Of a stretch of DNA of 57,958 bases, positions 9,823 to 19,309 are shown piece by piece. Below the pieces are notes generated by a model. It did no database searches and had not been told where the DNA came from. It worked only from the letters and a program-made list of their open reading frames with translations. The stretch is taken from the NCBI GenBank assembly GCA_050260355.1, contig JBLNBZ010000098.1:1-57958 (forward strand). The letters are read 5' to 3'. The position numbers and the translations under genes were made by a program. Within the stretch, counting starts at the first letter, position 1. Each line of letters opens with the position of its first letter. Source of the DNA: CADEFX01 sp050260355 (lineage in GTDB: Bacteria > Pseudomonadota > Alphaproteobacteria > Rhizobiales > Hyphomicrobiaceae).

Positions 9823-12114
9823 CTAGATCTCGAGCCCCTCGCGCTCGGCAAACTGCTTCAGCTTGTCGCGGACGCTACCTTCGCCCTCCAGCACGAGCTT
9901 GCGCACGAAAGCCTGTGCCCTCTCGGCATCCAGCGAGCGCACCATGGCTTTCACGGGCCCGATGCTTGCAGGCGCCATGGACAGCGACCGAAATCCCAGC
10001 GCGATCAGGGCCAAGGCGTCGAGCGGCCGGCCACCGTGCTCCCCGCACAGAGCGACGGGCACCTTGTGCCGCCTGCCGGCCTCCACGATCATCGCCAGCG
10101 CACGCAGGAAGCTCGTCGACAGGAAATCGAACCGATCCGCCACGCGCTCGTTCGAGCGGTCCGCGGCGAAGAGATACTGCAGCAAATCGTTGCTGCCCAC
10201 CGAGACGAAATCGGCCTTCGGCATCACCGCATCCAGCTCGAACAGCAGGGACGGCACCTCGACCATGACGCCGAATATCAGCCGCTTCGGTCCGGCTATG
10301 CCGCGCGTACGTGCCAGCTCGAACTCGCGGTCGATCAGCACGCGAGCCGCCACCGCTTCGCTCGCCTGTGAGACCATCGGCACCATGACGCGCAGGTCCT
10401 GCCCGGTGGCCGCGCGCAGCAACGCCCGCACCTGCGTACGAAACAGCGCCGGTCGATCGAGCGCCATCCTGATGCCGCGCCAGCCCAGCGCGGGATTTTC
10501 CTCGTGCACCCGCCGCATGTACGGAAGCACTTTGTCGCCGCCGATATCCAGGGTCCGGAACGTGACCGGCATGCCGCGCGCCTCGGTCAGGACCGTGCGG
10601 TAGAGCTGCGTCTGCCGCTCCAGCCGCGGGAAGCTCGAGGCAACCATGAACTGCAGCTCGGTGCGGAACAGGCCAATGCCGTCGGCGCCGGACTCCACCA
10701 GATGCGCGGTGTCGATCGGCAACCCGGCATTGATGTGCAGCTCGACCCTCTGCCCATCCTTGGTCACGGCAGGCTTGTCGCGCAACGAGCGATACTGGCG
10801 CTGGCGTCTGGCCCGGAACCGCGCCTTGTCCGCGTACGCCGCGATGACGTCGCTGGTCGGCCGGATGTGAACCTCGCCGGACTCCGCATCGACGATGATC
10901 GGATTGCCAGGATCGACGCGCTCGATCACTCCGCGCGCCTGGCCGATAGCCGCGATGCCCAGCGCGCGGGCCACAATCCCGACGTGGCTTTGACCGCCGC
11001 CGTCCTCGATGACGAGCCCTCTCAACCGCGATTTGTCGTAGTCGAGGAGCTCTGCGGCACCCATGCTGCGCGCCACGAGAACGGTGTCGTGCGGCAGGTC
11101 CTTCTTGGCCGTTTCGCCGGACCGGCGCGCCGTAAGGATGCGCAGCAGCCGGTCCGAGAGGTCATCGAGGTCGCGCACCCGCTCGCGCCAAAACGGATCG
11201 GCCTGGCGCAGCATGCGCGAGCGCGTCTGGTTCTGCACGAGGTCGACCGCTGCCTCGGCGGTGAGGCCGGTCTTGACCGTGTCCTTGAGGCGCCGCAGCC
11301 AGCCGCGATCGTTGGCGAACATCCGGTAGGCCTCGAGCACATCGCGATGCTCGCCTTCGGCCGCCAACGTCTCGTGGCCGAGCAGCTCGTCCAGCGAGAC
11401 CTTCAGCTCCTCGATAGCCTCTTCCAGGCGTACCGCTTCCGCCGCCGGGTCGCCGGCTTTGAGGTCGGTGACGACGACGCGCGGCTCATGCAGGACCACA
11501 TGGCCGAGGGCCAGGCCGTCGGCCATGGACTGTCCCTTGACCACATGCGCAAACGAGCGGCTGAAGGCTGCAGCCGTGTTCGCCCCTGCGACGGCGCCCG
11601 AGACGAGATGCTCGGCCAAGACCATGGCCGTCGTCTGCAGGGCCTCGACGTCGTCGTCGGAATATTCTCGAGGTGTCTTGTTCTGTACCGTCAGGACACC
11701 CAGCACGTCGCCGCCCCGCAGGATCGGAACCGCGAGAAAGGAGTGGTAGACCTCCTCTCCCGTCTCAGGCCGGTAGGAGAATGCCGGGTGGCTGTGCGCC
11801 TCCGGCTCGTTGACAGGAGTGGCAAGCTCGGCGCAGCGCCCAACCAGCCCCTCCCCGCGCTTCATGAAGGTATTGTGGACCGCCGTCTGGTTGAGGCCTT
11901 CCGTCGCAAAAAGCTCGAGGCTGCCATCCTGGCGCCTCAGGTAGATCGAGCAGACCTCGGCGACCATCAGTCCGGCAATCTGGCGCACGATCTTGTCGAG
12001 GCGGCTCTGGCCGTCGCCAGGCTCCGCCATGATCTCGCGCAGGCGACGCAAAATAGGCCGCAGAGCCGGCTCGGCCGCGGATAGGCGCGGATCCTCGACA
12101 GGTCGCTTGACCAT
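9823..12114 (-). CDS. ptsP: Nitrogen-PTS enzyme I (PEP-protein phosphotransferase with GAF domain)
   Basis: Takes phosphate from phosphoenolpyruvate and passes it to NPr (PtsO) and then PtsN, a regulatory chain sensing nitrogen status rather than a sugar-uptake system. Domains: N-terminal GAF (~30-165), PEP-utiliser N domain, the swivelling phosphohistidine domain with GGGQSHVGIVAR (active His near 378; the usual context is TSH), and the C-terminal PEP-binding TIM barrel with GIGLFRTE, GWRGIR, VGSNDL and the active Cys in ALCGEHGGRP. Length 763 is typical. It lies just downstream of lysC on the same strand, the common order in Hyphomicrobiales. PtsO and PtsN are not in this window. Confidence 0.96.
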   Translation of the reverse strand: MVKRPVEDPRLSAAEPALRPILRRLREIMAEPGDGQSRLDKIVRQIAGLMVAEVCSIYLRRQDGSLELFATEGLNQTAVHNTFMKRGEGLVGRCAELATPVNEPEAHSHPAFSYRPETGEEVYHSFLAVPILRGGDVLGVLTVQNKTPREYSDDDVEALQTTAMVLAEHLVSGAVAGANTAAAFSRSFAHVVKGQSMADGLALGHVVLHEPRVVVTDLKAGDPAAEAVRLEEAIEELKVSLDELLGHETLAAEGEHRDVLEAYRMFANDRGWLRRLKDTVKTGLTAEAAVDLVQNQTRSRMLRQADPFWRERVRDLDDLSDRLLRILTARRSGETAKKDLPHDTVLVARSMGAAELLDYDKSRLRGLVIEDGGGQSHVGIVARALGIAAIGQARGVIERVDPGNPIIVDAESGEVHIRPTSDVIAAYADKARFRARRQRQYRSLRDKPAVTKDGQRVELHINAGLPIDTAHLVESGADGIGLFRTELQFMVASSFPRLERQTQLYRTVLTEARGMPVTFRTLDIGGDKVLPYMRRVHEENPALGWRGIRMALDRPALFRTQVRALLRAATGQDLRVMVPMVSQASEAVAARVLIDREFELARTRGIAGPKRLIFGVMVEVPSLLFELDAVMPKADFVSVGSNDLLQYLFAADRSNERVADRFDFLSTSFLRALAMIVEAGRRHKVPVALCGEHGGRPLDALALIALGFRSLSMAPASIGPVKAMVRSLDAERAQAFVRKLVLEGEGSVRDKLKQFAEREGLEI

Positions 12115-12251
12115 GTGCCCCTGCTATCGACATTTGCCTGGTCCGCGCCTCACGCACGGTCCAGGAGCCGCCCACGGTTGCACAGCGAGTGGCGGCATGA
12201 CCTCAGTCGTGACCGACGTTCCGATCTGCGCCCGCGGCGCCGTCGGCCGTC

Positions 12252-13514
12252 TCAGTCCGCGTCCAATCCGTAGAGCGAATGCAGCGTGCGGACCGCGAGT
12301 TCCGCATACGCCGCGTCGATCAGAACGCTGATCTTAATTTCGGAAGTCGTAATCGCAAGAATGTTGATTCCCTTCTCGGCAAGCGCCTTGAACATCTGCG
12401 CCGCAACGCCGGCATGGCTTCGCATGCCGATGCCGATGACCGAGACCTTGACAACATCCGCCGAGCTTTTGAGGTCGTGATAGCCGATCTCGCTTTTTCC
12501 CGACTTCAGGACCTCCAAGGTGCGCGGCAGCTCCGCCTCCGTCACCGTGAACGTCATGTCGGTATATCGGCCATCCGACGACAGGTTCTGCACGATCATG
12601 TCGACGTTGACGTTGGCTTCGGCCAGCGGACCGAAAATGCTCGCCGCCACGCCGGGCTTGTCGCGAATCTTCAGGAGCGTGACCTTGGCCTCGTCCTTCG
12701 AGTAGGCAATGCCGCTGACGACCTGCTGCTCCACGATCTCTTCCTCGTCACAAACGATGGTGCCGATCTCGTCCCACGTATCCGCACTGGCAGCCTTGAT
12801 CTGGTCCGGCGGCGCGAAGCTCGAGAGCACCCGCGTGCGCATGCGGTAAACCATGGCCAGCTCGACCGAGCGGGTCTGCAGCACCTTGGACCCGAGCGAG
12901 GCCATCTCCAGCATCTCTTCGTACGACACCTTGGCCAGCCGGTGCGCCTTGGGCACGATCCGCGGGTCGCTCGTGTAGACGCCATCGACGTCCGTATAGA
13001 TATCGCAAAGATCGGCACCGAGCGCCACCGCTACGGCGACCGCGCTGGTATCCGATCCACCCCGGCCCAGCGTGGAAACCCGATTGCGCTCCGGCTCGAT
13101 GCCCTGAAAGCCGGTGATCACCGCGACCTCGCCCTGCTCGAGCCGCTCCCGCAGCCGGGCGCCGTCGATCTCCTGGATGCGTGCCGCCCCGTGCGCCGCG
13201 TTGGTTAGCACAGGAATCTGCCAGCCCTGCCAGGAGCGAGCCTGGATGCCCATGGACTGCAGAACGATCGCCAGCAGGCCCGCCGTGACGTTCTCGCCCG
13301 TCGACACCACGGCGTCGTACTCTCGGGCATCGTGCAGCGCCGATGCCTCCCTGACCCAGCCGACGAGCTGATTCGTCACACCGGCCATCGCCGAGACGAC
13401 CACCGCCACCCGGTTGCCGGCATCGACCTCGCGTTTGACGTGGCGGGCAACGTTGCGGATCCGGTCGACATTCGCGACCGACGTGCCACCAAACTTCATT
13501 ACCAGAACCGTCAT
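12252..13514 (-). CDS. lysC: Aspartate kinase
   Basis: First step of the aspartate family pathway (Lys, Thr, Met and diaminopimelate): phosphorylates aspartate with ATP. Seen: the N-terminal signature VMKFGGTSVAN, catalytic-domain motifs VVSAMAGVTNQL and FQGIEPERNRVSTLGRGGSD, then two ACT domains (~265-420) that bind the end-product inhibitors, the second containing SVIGIGMRSHAGVAAQMF. Length 420 fits a class with about 400-420 residues. It is divergent from ubiG and is followed by ptsP on the same strand after 137 bp. Confidence 0.97.
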   Translation of the reverse strand: MTVLVMKFGGTSVANVDRIRNVARHVKREVDAGNRVAVVVSAMAGVTNQLVGWVREASALHDAREYDAVVSTGENVTAGLLAIVLQSMGIQARSWQGWQIPVLTNAAHGAARIQEIDGARLRERLEQGEVAVITGFQGIEPERNRVSTLGRGGSDTSAVAVAVALGADLCDIYTDVDGVYTSDPRIVPKAHRLAKVSYEEMLEMASLGSKVLQTRSVELAMVYRMRTRVLSSFAPPDQIKAASADTWDEIGTIVCDEEEIVEQQVVSGIAYSKDEAKVTLLKIRDKPGVAASIFGPLAEANVNVDMIVQNLSSDGRYTDMTFTVTEAELPRTLEVLKSGKSEIGYHDLKSSADVVKVSVIGIGMRSHAGVAAQMFKALAEKGINILAITTSEIKISVLIDAAYAELAVRTLHSLYGLDAD

Positions 13515-13794
13515 GGGTGCCCCGCTGCAGGTCCCCCGCGAGATCGCTCCGCTGAATAGCTGCGGGCGCGCGCTGCCTGCTGCTGCCGAAGGGAGAGGCA
13601 GAGGCCGACATCAGGTCCCGCTATCGGGGCGTACTCATACTCGCCAGGGATAGCCGGCGCAACCCGCGCAACCAGCCACAGTGTGCCGCTTTTATAGTCG
13701 CCATGCCGCGGGAAACAGAGAATCTCGTCGATCCCTCGTGCGCCGCCGGCTCGGGCGCGGAATGGCTTGACAAGTGGCAGGCTACGGCACGCCA

Positions 13795-14574
13795 ATGCAG
13801 CGCATGAGAGAGCACGATCACACAGCTGCACCGGGCACCCTCGACAAGGCCGAGGTCGACCGCTTTGCGCAGATGGCCTCCGAGTGGTGGGATCCGAACG
13901 GCAAGTTCCGGCCGCTGCACAACCTTGGTCCGGCACGGCTCGGCTTCATCCTCGATACCCTGGCAGAGCATTTCCGGCTGCCGTCGGCAGGACTGAAGCG
14001 CCTGTCCGGCCTGAGCGTGCTCGACATCGGTTGCGGCGGCGGCCTCGTCTGCGAGCCGCTTGCCCGTCTCGGCGCCCGCGTCACAGGCCTCGATCCGGCA
14101 GCCGAGAACATCGAGGCCGCGCGTCACCATGCCAGCGGGCAGGGCCTGGCCGTTACCTACCGCGCCGGCCCGGTCGAGGACCTCGTTGGCGAGACCGCGA
14201 CGTTCGATGCCGTGCTCTGCCTCGAGGTGGTGGAGCACGTCCCGGATGTCGGCGCCTTCCTGCGGCTCTGTGCGAGCCTGGTCCGCCCCGGCGGGCTGAT
14301 GATCCTGTCGACCATCAATCGCACGCTGAAGGCCTATGCCCTGGCCATCATTGGCGCCGAGTACATTCTGCGCTGGCTTCCTGTCGGCACGCATCAATGG
14401 GATCGCTTCGTCACGCCCGACGAGCTCGCTCGGCACCTCGCCGCCGCCGGCCTCGAGACGCCTTCGATGCGCGGCCTCGTCTACAATCCCATCGCGGATC
14501 GCTGGTCGCTCTCAGCCGATACCGACGTCAACTACATGGCTGCGGCCGCGCGCCCGCCAGCGCACGCCTCATGA
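13795..14574 (+). CDS. ubiG: Ubiquinone biosynthesis O-methyltransferase
   Basis: SAM-dependent enzyme performing both O-methylations in ubiquinone synthesis. Typical landmarks: EVDRFAQMASEWWDPNGKFRPLHNLGPARL near the N-terminus, SAM motif I LDIGCGGGLVCEPLA near 76-90, CLEVVEHVPD, and GTHQWDRFVTPDEL. Three starts are possible (GTG 13774, ATG 13795, ATG 13804) and none has a clear ribosome binding site; the middle one is given, yielding 259 residues. The gene converges on the ABC exporter, and the two coding regions overlap by 6 bp. Confidence 0.93.
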   Translation: MQRMREHDHTAAPGTLDKAEVDRFAQMASEWWDPNGKFRPLHNLGPARLGFILDTLAEHFRLPSAGLKRLSGLSVLDIGCGGGLVCEPLARLGARVTGLDPAAENIEAARHHASGQGLAVTYRAGPVEDLVGETATFDAVLCLEVVEHVPDVGAFLRLCASLVRPGGLMILSTINRTLKAYALAIIGAEYILRWLPVGTHQWDRFVTPDELARHLAAAGLETPSMRGLVYNPIADRWSLSADTDVNYMAAAARPPAHAS

Positions 14575-16332
14575 CGTGGCCGGCGCGGCTTCCACCTCGT
14601 CCGGGATTGGCTCGGTAAACCCGCCCTCCGCGATCATCGCCGCAAACGCGCCGCCCTTGGCCGCGAGCTCCCGGAACGTGCCGCGCTCGATGATGCGTCC
14701 GTCCTTCAGGACGAGGATCATGTCCGCGTTTGCCACCGTCGAGAGGCGATGCGCGATGATGAAGGTTGTCCGGCCCTTCCTCAAGGCATCGAGCGCCCGC
14801 TTGATGCGCCCCTCGGTCTCGACGTCGAGCGCGCTCGTCGCCTCGTCGAGGATCAGGATCGGCGCGTCCTTGAGTATGGCCCGGGCGATGGCCAGCCGCT
14901 GGCGCTCGCCGCCGGAGAGGGACGCGCCGCGCTCGCCGATCATGAAGCCGTACCCTTCGGGCTTGCGCATGATGAAATCGTGCGCTTCGGCCAGGCGCGC
15001 CGCCCTCTCGACCTCGGCATCCGTTGCATCCGGCTTGCCGATGCGCAGGTTCTCGCCGATCGTCCGGTTGAAGAGGCCGGCGTCCTGGAACACGACCGCC
15101 ATCGAGCCGCGCAACGAGGCAAGCGTGATGTCGCGGATATCGCGCCCATCGATGGTGATCCTGCCCTCATCGGGATCCCGCAGCCGCTGCAGCAGGGCCA
15201 GCGTCGTGGTCTTGCCCGATCCGGTATGTCCCACCAGGGCAACCGTTTTTCCGGGCTGCACCTCGAAATCGATGTCGAAGATGCCGAACTGTCCATCGGG
15301 GAAACGGTACGACAGGCTCTCGTAGCGGACATGGCCCGCGGCATTCTCCAAGGGCTTCGCGTCCGGCCGGTCGACGACCGGGCTCGTGGTGTCCACGAGA
15401 TCGAAATAGGCATCGATCGCCGGCTTCTGGTTGAACAGCCCGAGGATGAAATGCGAGAGCTGATCCAGCCTCGCAATGAGCAGGTTGGCGAACATCACGA
15501 AGCCGACGACCTGGCCCACCGTGAGCTCGCCCGCCTGTACCAGCAGCGCTCCCAGCGCCACGATGGAGACTATGGTGATCGTTGAGGCTGCGCGCGTCAG
15601 GATCGTCACCACGGCCCACCAGGTGAGCACGGGATATTGCGCCGCCAGCAGGTCGCGCATGACGTCCTTCAAGGCAACGGACTCGGCCTCGAGCCTCACG
15701 TAGCTCTGCACGACCATGACGTTGCCCAGCACATCGCCGACCCGGCCGGTCAGGTCGCGGTGGTAGCGCTCGACCTCGGCCTGCTGATCAATCGTGCGCT
15801 GGAACACGAACATGTTGGCCACGAGGTAGATCGCGCCGAGGGTGAAAAGCACCGCGGACATGCGCGGATCCATCGACATCGCCACCGGCACCAGGAAGGT
15901 GACGCTGACGATTGCTGCCAGATGCTCGCGCATGAAGGCGAGCCACAAGCCGAACAGGCAGTCGGTCCCCTGCTGGATGGCGCGAATGACGGTGCCCGAG
16001 CCCTTTCTCGCGTGATAGCTGAGCGGCAGCGTGATGGCTTGCTCGAACGCGGTGCTCATGGCGAGCAGGCGCCGCCGGTGCGCGAGGCGGTCCGCAGACA
16101 CCGCGACCACGACCCCCGCAAGAATGCCGAACAATCCCAGCGCAGCCCACAACACAATCGTGGGAAAGGCCGCCCTACCGCCCGTCAGCGCGTCAACGAC
16201 GCGGCTCCACAGCAGCGGCTCCGCCAGCAGAGCGAGGCCGATCACCACGTTGGACACCACCAGACCTGCGACCAGACCCTTCTCGGGCATCAGCAGCGCC
16301 AGCGCACGTCTGTAGGTCTGCCACAGCGTCAT
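14569..16332 (-). CDS. ABC exporter (fused membrane and ATPase), NdvA/ChvA-like
   Basis: Half-transporter with an N-terminal membrane domain of about six helices (~15-310) and a C-terminal ATPase: Walker A VGHTGSGKTTTL (~366-377), signature LSGGERQR, Walker B ILILDEATSALD and the switch His in IIAHRLSTV. The start region (LWQTYRRALALL, then helices ending AEPLLWSRVVDAL) resembles NdvA/ChvA, exporters of cyclic beta-1,2-glucan in rhizobia and Agrobacterium. The glucan synthase NdvB/ChvB is not in the window, so the substrate is inferred only. MsbA-type lipid flippases are the main alternative. Length 587 matches NdvA. Confidence 0.85.
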   Translation of the reverse strand: MTLWQTYRRALALLMPEKGLVAGLVVSNVVIGLALLAEPLLWSRVVDALTGGRAAFPTIVLWAALGLFGILAGVVVAVSADRLAHRRRLLAMSTAFEQAITLPLSYHARKGSGTVIRAIQQGTDCLFGLWLAFMREHLAAIVSVTFLVPVAMSMDPRMSAVLFTLGAIYLVANMFVFQRTIDQQAEVERYHRDLTGRVGDVLGNVMVVQSYVRLEAESVALKDVMRDLLAAQYPVLTWWAVVTILTRAASTITIVSIVALGALLVQAGELTVGQVVGFVMFANLLIARLDQLSHFILGLFNQKPAIDAYFDLVDTTSPVVDRPDAKPLENAAGHVRYESLSYRFPDGQFGIFDIDFEVQPGKTVALVGHTGSGKTTTLALLQRLRDPDEGRITIDGRDIRDITLASLRGSMAVVFQDAGLFNRTIGENLRIGKPDATDAEVERAARLAEAHDFIMRKPEGYGFMIGERGASLSGGERQRLAIARAILKDAPILILDEATSALDVETEGRIKRALDALRKGRTTFIIAHRLSTVANADMILVLKDGRIIERGTFRELAAKGGAFAAMIAEGGFTEPIPDEVEAAPATS

Positions 16333-16378
16333 TCGGGAGCAATCCAGGGGCGGTTCGAGTGGGGTGCCACGTGCCCGC

Positions 16379-17683
16379 TCACTCGGCCGAAGCTTGCCGC
16401 TTGTGCCGCAAAGCGCTGACCCGGTCCTGCAGCGTCAACCAGGCAAAAACTGCGGGCATGAACCATGCCGTCCCGTTGAACAACGGCACCGCGGGTGGCG
16501 GCCGGAAGGCGAGCGCCGAGGTTCCCTCGGGCAGCCCCAGCACCTGCTGCGCCGCCTTCTGCCCAGCCCAGCGCGCCCACACGACACCAGAGCCGCAATA
16601 GCCCGCGGCATAGCGGACCCCTTCCTTGGAGAAGATGCGCGGGATCATGTCGCGATTCATGGCCACGTGGCCAAACCAGGTATGCGTGATCTCGACATCG
16701 TGCAGCACGGGAAAGATGTCGGTCAGGGCGCGCCGCAGGTTCTCCGTCGGCCAGGCGGGATCGCCGGCGATGGTGCCGTCTCGCCCGCCGAACAGGATGC
16801 GGCGCCCATCGGGGGACGGCCGGTAGTAGTAGTGCAGCTTGCGCGTCTCGCTGCACATCACGCCCTTCGGCATGAGCTCTCGCATGAGGTTGTCGGATAG
16901 CGGCGCCGTGGCGATGATGCGGCTGCGAACCGGCACCAGCCTGCGGCGCAGCCACCGGTCGGATTGGTCGGTGTAGCCGTTGGTGCCGGTAATGACATGG
17001 CTGCAGGCGACGCGACCGCGCGCCGTCTCGACGTTGAACCCTGCGCCATTGCTATGGACGCTGAGCACGGCGGTCTCACCGTGCACGAGCGCACCCGACG
17101 TCTGCGCAAGCTTGAGCATGCCCGCGTGCAGCTTGGCGGGATGCAGACCGCCGATGTCATTCCTGACCATGCCGCCATGGTAGTAGTCGGTGCCGAGGAC
17201 GGACCGCTGCTCAGCCCGCGGAACGGCATAGGCCTCGATCTTGAGTTGCTTGGACAGCATCTCCGCCTCGCGAGCGAGGCGCTCGTAGTCTCCCGGATTG
17301 GATGCGCCGCTGAACCGGCCGGGAAGGGCGAAGTCGCAGTCGATCTTCTCCCGCTGAATGAATTCGATCAGGTCCTCGCGCGCCGCCTTCGCCTCCATCT
17401 GGATCGCCAGCGCGCGCTGCTCGCCGAACTTGCTCACCATTTCCGAGAAGCTCGGCCGCAGGTTGCCGCTGGCAATGCCGCCGTTGCGCGTCGAGGCTCC
17501 CTCACCCGGACGCATCTTGTCGAACACCTGCACCGACCGGCCGGCTCTGGCGAGCGTGATTGCCGCCGACAGGCCCGTGTAACCGGCACCGACGATGACG
17601 ACGTCGCAACGCGGCGCGACGGGGGCCTGCGGCAGGCTTTGAGGCGGGGCGGCCTCCCACCAGTAGGGATGAGTTTGCTTCAT
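16379..17683 (-). CDS. FAD-dependent oxidoreductase of the DAO family (PuuB-like)
   Basis: Probable flavin-dependent amine or amino-acid oxidase. The dinucleotide fold DVVIVGAGYTGLSAAITLARAG begins near residue 27, followed by GEGASTRNGGIASG, typical of the gamma-glutamylputrescine oxidase / glycine oxidase branch. The C-terminal region carries YYYRPSPDGRRILFGGRDG and YAAGYCGSGVVWARWAG, FAD-contacting segments of that branch. The start at MKQTHPYWWEA gives 434 residues, in line with the family; the frame extends 33 codons further upstream without family resemblance. Divergent from pcaHG. The true substrate (polyamine derivative, betaine or amino acid) cannot be told. Confidence 0.86.
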   Translation of the reverse strand: MKQTHPYWWEAAPPQSLPQAPVAPRCDVVIVGAGYTGLSAAITLARAGRSVQVFDKMRPGEGASTRNGGIASGNLRPSFSEMVSKFGEQRALAIQMEAKAAREDLIEFIQREKIDCDFALPGRFSGASNPGDYERLAREAEMLSKQLKIEAYAVPRAEQRSVLGTDYYHGGMVRNDIGGLHPAKLHAGMLKLAQTSGALVHGETAVLSVHSNGAGFNVETARGRVACSHVITGTNGYTDQSDRWLRRRLVPVRSRIIATAPLSDNLMRELMPKGVMCSETRKLHYYYRPSPDGRRILFGGRDGTIAGDPAWPTENLRRALTDIFPVLHDVEITHTWFGHVAMNRDMIPRIFSKEGVRYAAGYCGSGVVWARWAGQKAAQQVLGLPEGTSALAFRPPPAVPLFNGTAWFMPAVFAWLTLQDRVSALRHKRQASAE

Positions 17684-17810
17684 GGAGAGTTCAGCGCCGA
17701 GCGGTTCCCGATAGACCAGCAGTCGATAGCGTGCGCAGAACATATCCGCAATCGCGGCTTCGTGGAGGCCGAAAACTGCCATTAGCAGGGCGTTACGCCC
17801 GGCGGACGTC

Positions 17811-17834
17811 GGAGCTATACTTGGAGCTATACTG
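17811..17834 (+). repeat. Tandem 12-bp repeat / promoter-like element upstream of pcaH
   Basis: Two back-to-back copies of GGAGCTATACT(T/G) lie 65-88 bp before pcaH. Each holds TATACT, a 5/6 match to a -10 box, but neither has a convincing -35. The 12-base period is close to one helix turn, so it could be a regulator site, overlapping promoters, or a slippage duplication. Confidence 0.5.
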
Positions 17835-17898
17835 AGTGAAAAATGCGGAGGATGACCGGCGCGCCCGTTCTGGCGCCGGGCTCGAGGAGATTGATCTT

Positions 17899-18603
17899 AT
17901 GCCTGAAGCGCCGTTCACCCCTCGTGACTGGGCAAGCCACCCGCCGCTCTCCCATCCGGCCTACAAATCGACCTCGCTGCGGGCGCCAAAGCAACCGCTG
18001 ATCCCCTTGCGCCAGCGACTGTCGGAGCTGACCGGTCCCGTGTTCGGTCACGACAGCCTCGGCCCCCTCGACCACGACCTCACCAAGAACGCCCGCAAGA
18101 GCGGCGAGCCCATCGGCGAGCGCATCGTCGTCACCGGCCGCGTGCTCGACGAGCAGGGCCGGCCGGTGTCCAACACGTTGCTCGAAATCTGGCAGGCCAA
18201 CGCCGCCGGCCGCTACATCGATGCCGTCGATCAGCACGATGCGCCCATCGATCCCAACTTCCTCGGCGGCGGCCGCTGCGTCACCGATGGCGAGGGCCGC
18301 TACCGCTTCTACACGGTGAAGCCCGGCGCCTATCCGTGGGGCAATCACGCCAACGCCTGGCGCCCGCAGCACATCCACTTCTCCCTGTTCGGGCCCAGCA
18401 TCGCCACACGCCTCGTCACGCAGATGTACTTCCCCGGGGACCCGCTGCTCGATATGGATCCGATCTACCAGAGCACGCCGGCCGCCGCCCGCGAGCGCCT
18501 CATCTCACGCTTCTCGGTGGACGCAACCGAAGCCGCCTTCGCGCTGGGCTACGTCTTCGACATCGTGCTGCGCGGCCGCGCGCAAACGCCGATGGAGACG
18601 TGA
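17899..18603 (+). CDS. pcaH: Protocatechuate 3,4-dioxygenase beta subunit
   Basis: Catalytic subunit of the Fe(III) enzyme that splits protocatechuate between its hydroxyls to beta-carboxy-cis,cis-muconate, the entry to the beta-ketoadipate pathway. The four iron ligands are present with family spacing: Tyr106 (GRYIDAV), Tyr145 (GAYPWGN), His158 and His160 (PQHIHFSLFG). The N-terminal PcaH-specific region and the intradiol core with LLEIWQANAAGRY are intact. The ATG chosen follows GAGGAGA by about 9 bases and gives 234 residues; an upstream in-frame ATG adds 21 unlike residues. pcaG follows 4 bp later. Confidence 0.96.
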   Translation: MPEAPFTPRDWASHPPLSHPAYKSTSLRAPKQPLIPLRQRLSELTGPVFGHDSLGPLDHDLTKNARKSGEPIGERIVVTGRVLDEQGRPVSNTLLEIWQANAAGRYIDAVDQHDAPIDPNFLGGGRCVTDGEGRYRFYTVKPGAYPWGNHANAWRPQHIHFSLFGPSIATRLVTQMYFPGDPLLDMDPIYQSTPAAARERLISRFSVDATEAAFALGYVFDIVLRGRAQTPMET

Positions 18604-18607
18604 CGCA

Positions 18608-19198
18608 ATGGCGCCCGGACAAACACCCTCACAGACGGTGGGGCCATTCTTCTCCTTCGGTCTTGCGCCCGAGCAGTACGGCTACCCGTTCCGCAGCCTT
18701 GCGGGAGCGAGCCTCGTAGACGCGAGCACGGTCGGCACGCGTATTCGCATCACGGGCCTGGTTCTCGATGGTGAAGGGCAGGCTCTCGGCGATGCCCTGG
18801 TCGAGATCTGGCAGGCCGACGCCGAAGGGCGGTACGCGCATCCGGCCGATCCCCGCAGCTCCAACGCGGGCTTCAAGGGATTCGGCCGCGCCGGCACCGG
18901 CACTGATCCCGAGCGCCGCTACAGCTTCGACACCGTGATGCCGGGAGCCAGCGGCGACGGCCAGGCGCCGCACATCAATATGATCGTGTTTGCGCGCGGC
19001 ATGCTGAACCATCTCTATACGCGCCTCTATTTCGAGGACCACGCCGAGGCCAACGCACGTGACCCGGTGTTGCAATCGGTACCCGCCGAGCGCCGCGACA
19101 CACTCATCGCGCGCCGCGACAAGGCGGATGGGGGTATCGTCTATCGCTTCGACATTCGCCTTCAAGGCGATAACGAGACTGTCTTTTTCGACGTCTAG
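18608..19198 (+). CDS. pcaG: Protocatechuate 3,4-dioxygenase alpha subunit
   Basis: Structural partner of PcaH in the mixed (alpha-beta-Fe) oligomer. It shares the intradiol fold: QTVGPFFSFGL at the start, LVEIWQADAEGRYAHPAD, GRAGTD-like turn, and HINMIVFARGMLNHLYTRLYFED near the C-terminus, as in known alpha subunits. It does not hold the iron itself. Length 196 is typical (~200). The 4 bp gap from pcaH points to one transcript. No further pca genes (pcaB, C, D, Q) follow, so the rest of the pathway must be encoded elsewhere. Confidence 0.95.
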   Translation: MAPGQTPSQTVGPFFSFGLAPEQYGYPFRSLAGASLVDASTVGTRIRITGLVLDGEGQALGDALVEIWQADAEGRYAHPADPRSSNAGFKGFGRAGTGTDPERRYSFDTVMPGASGDGQAPHINMIVFARGMLNHLYTRLYFEDHAEANARDPVLQSVPAERRDTLIARRDKADGGIVYRFDIRLQGDNETVFFDV

Positions 19199-19309
19199 CA
19201 TCGCCACCAACTCTGCGGCCACACGCGTTCTGTTGCGGTGAAGCGTGTTGCCTCGACGGACAATCCCCGGTAGGCCTCTCGCGCCCTTCAGTCACCTCGA
19301 TCCCGACCC

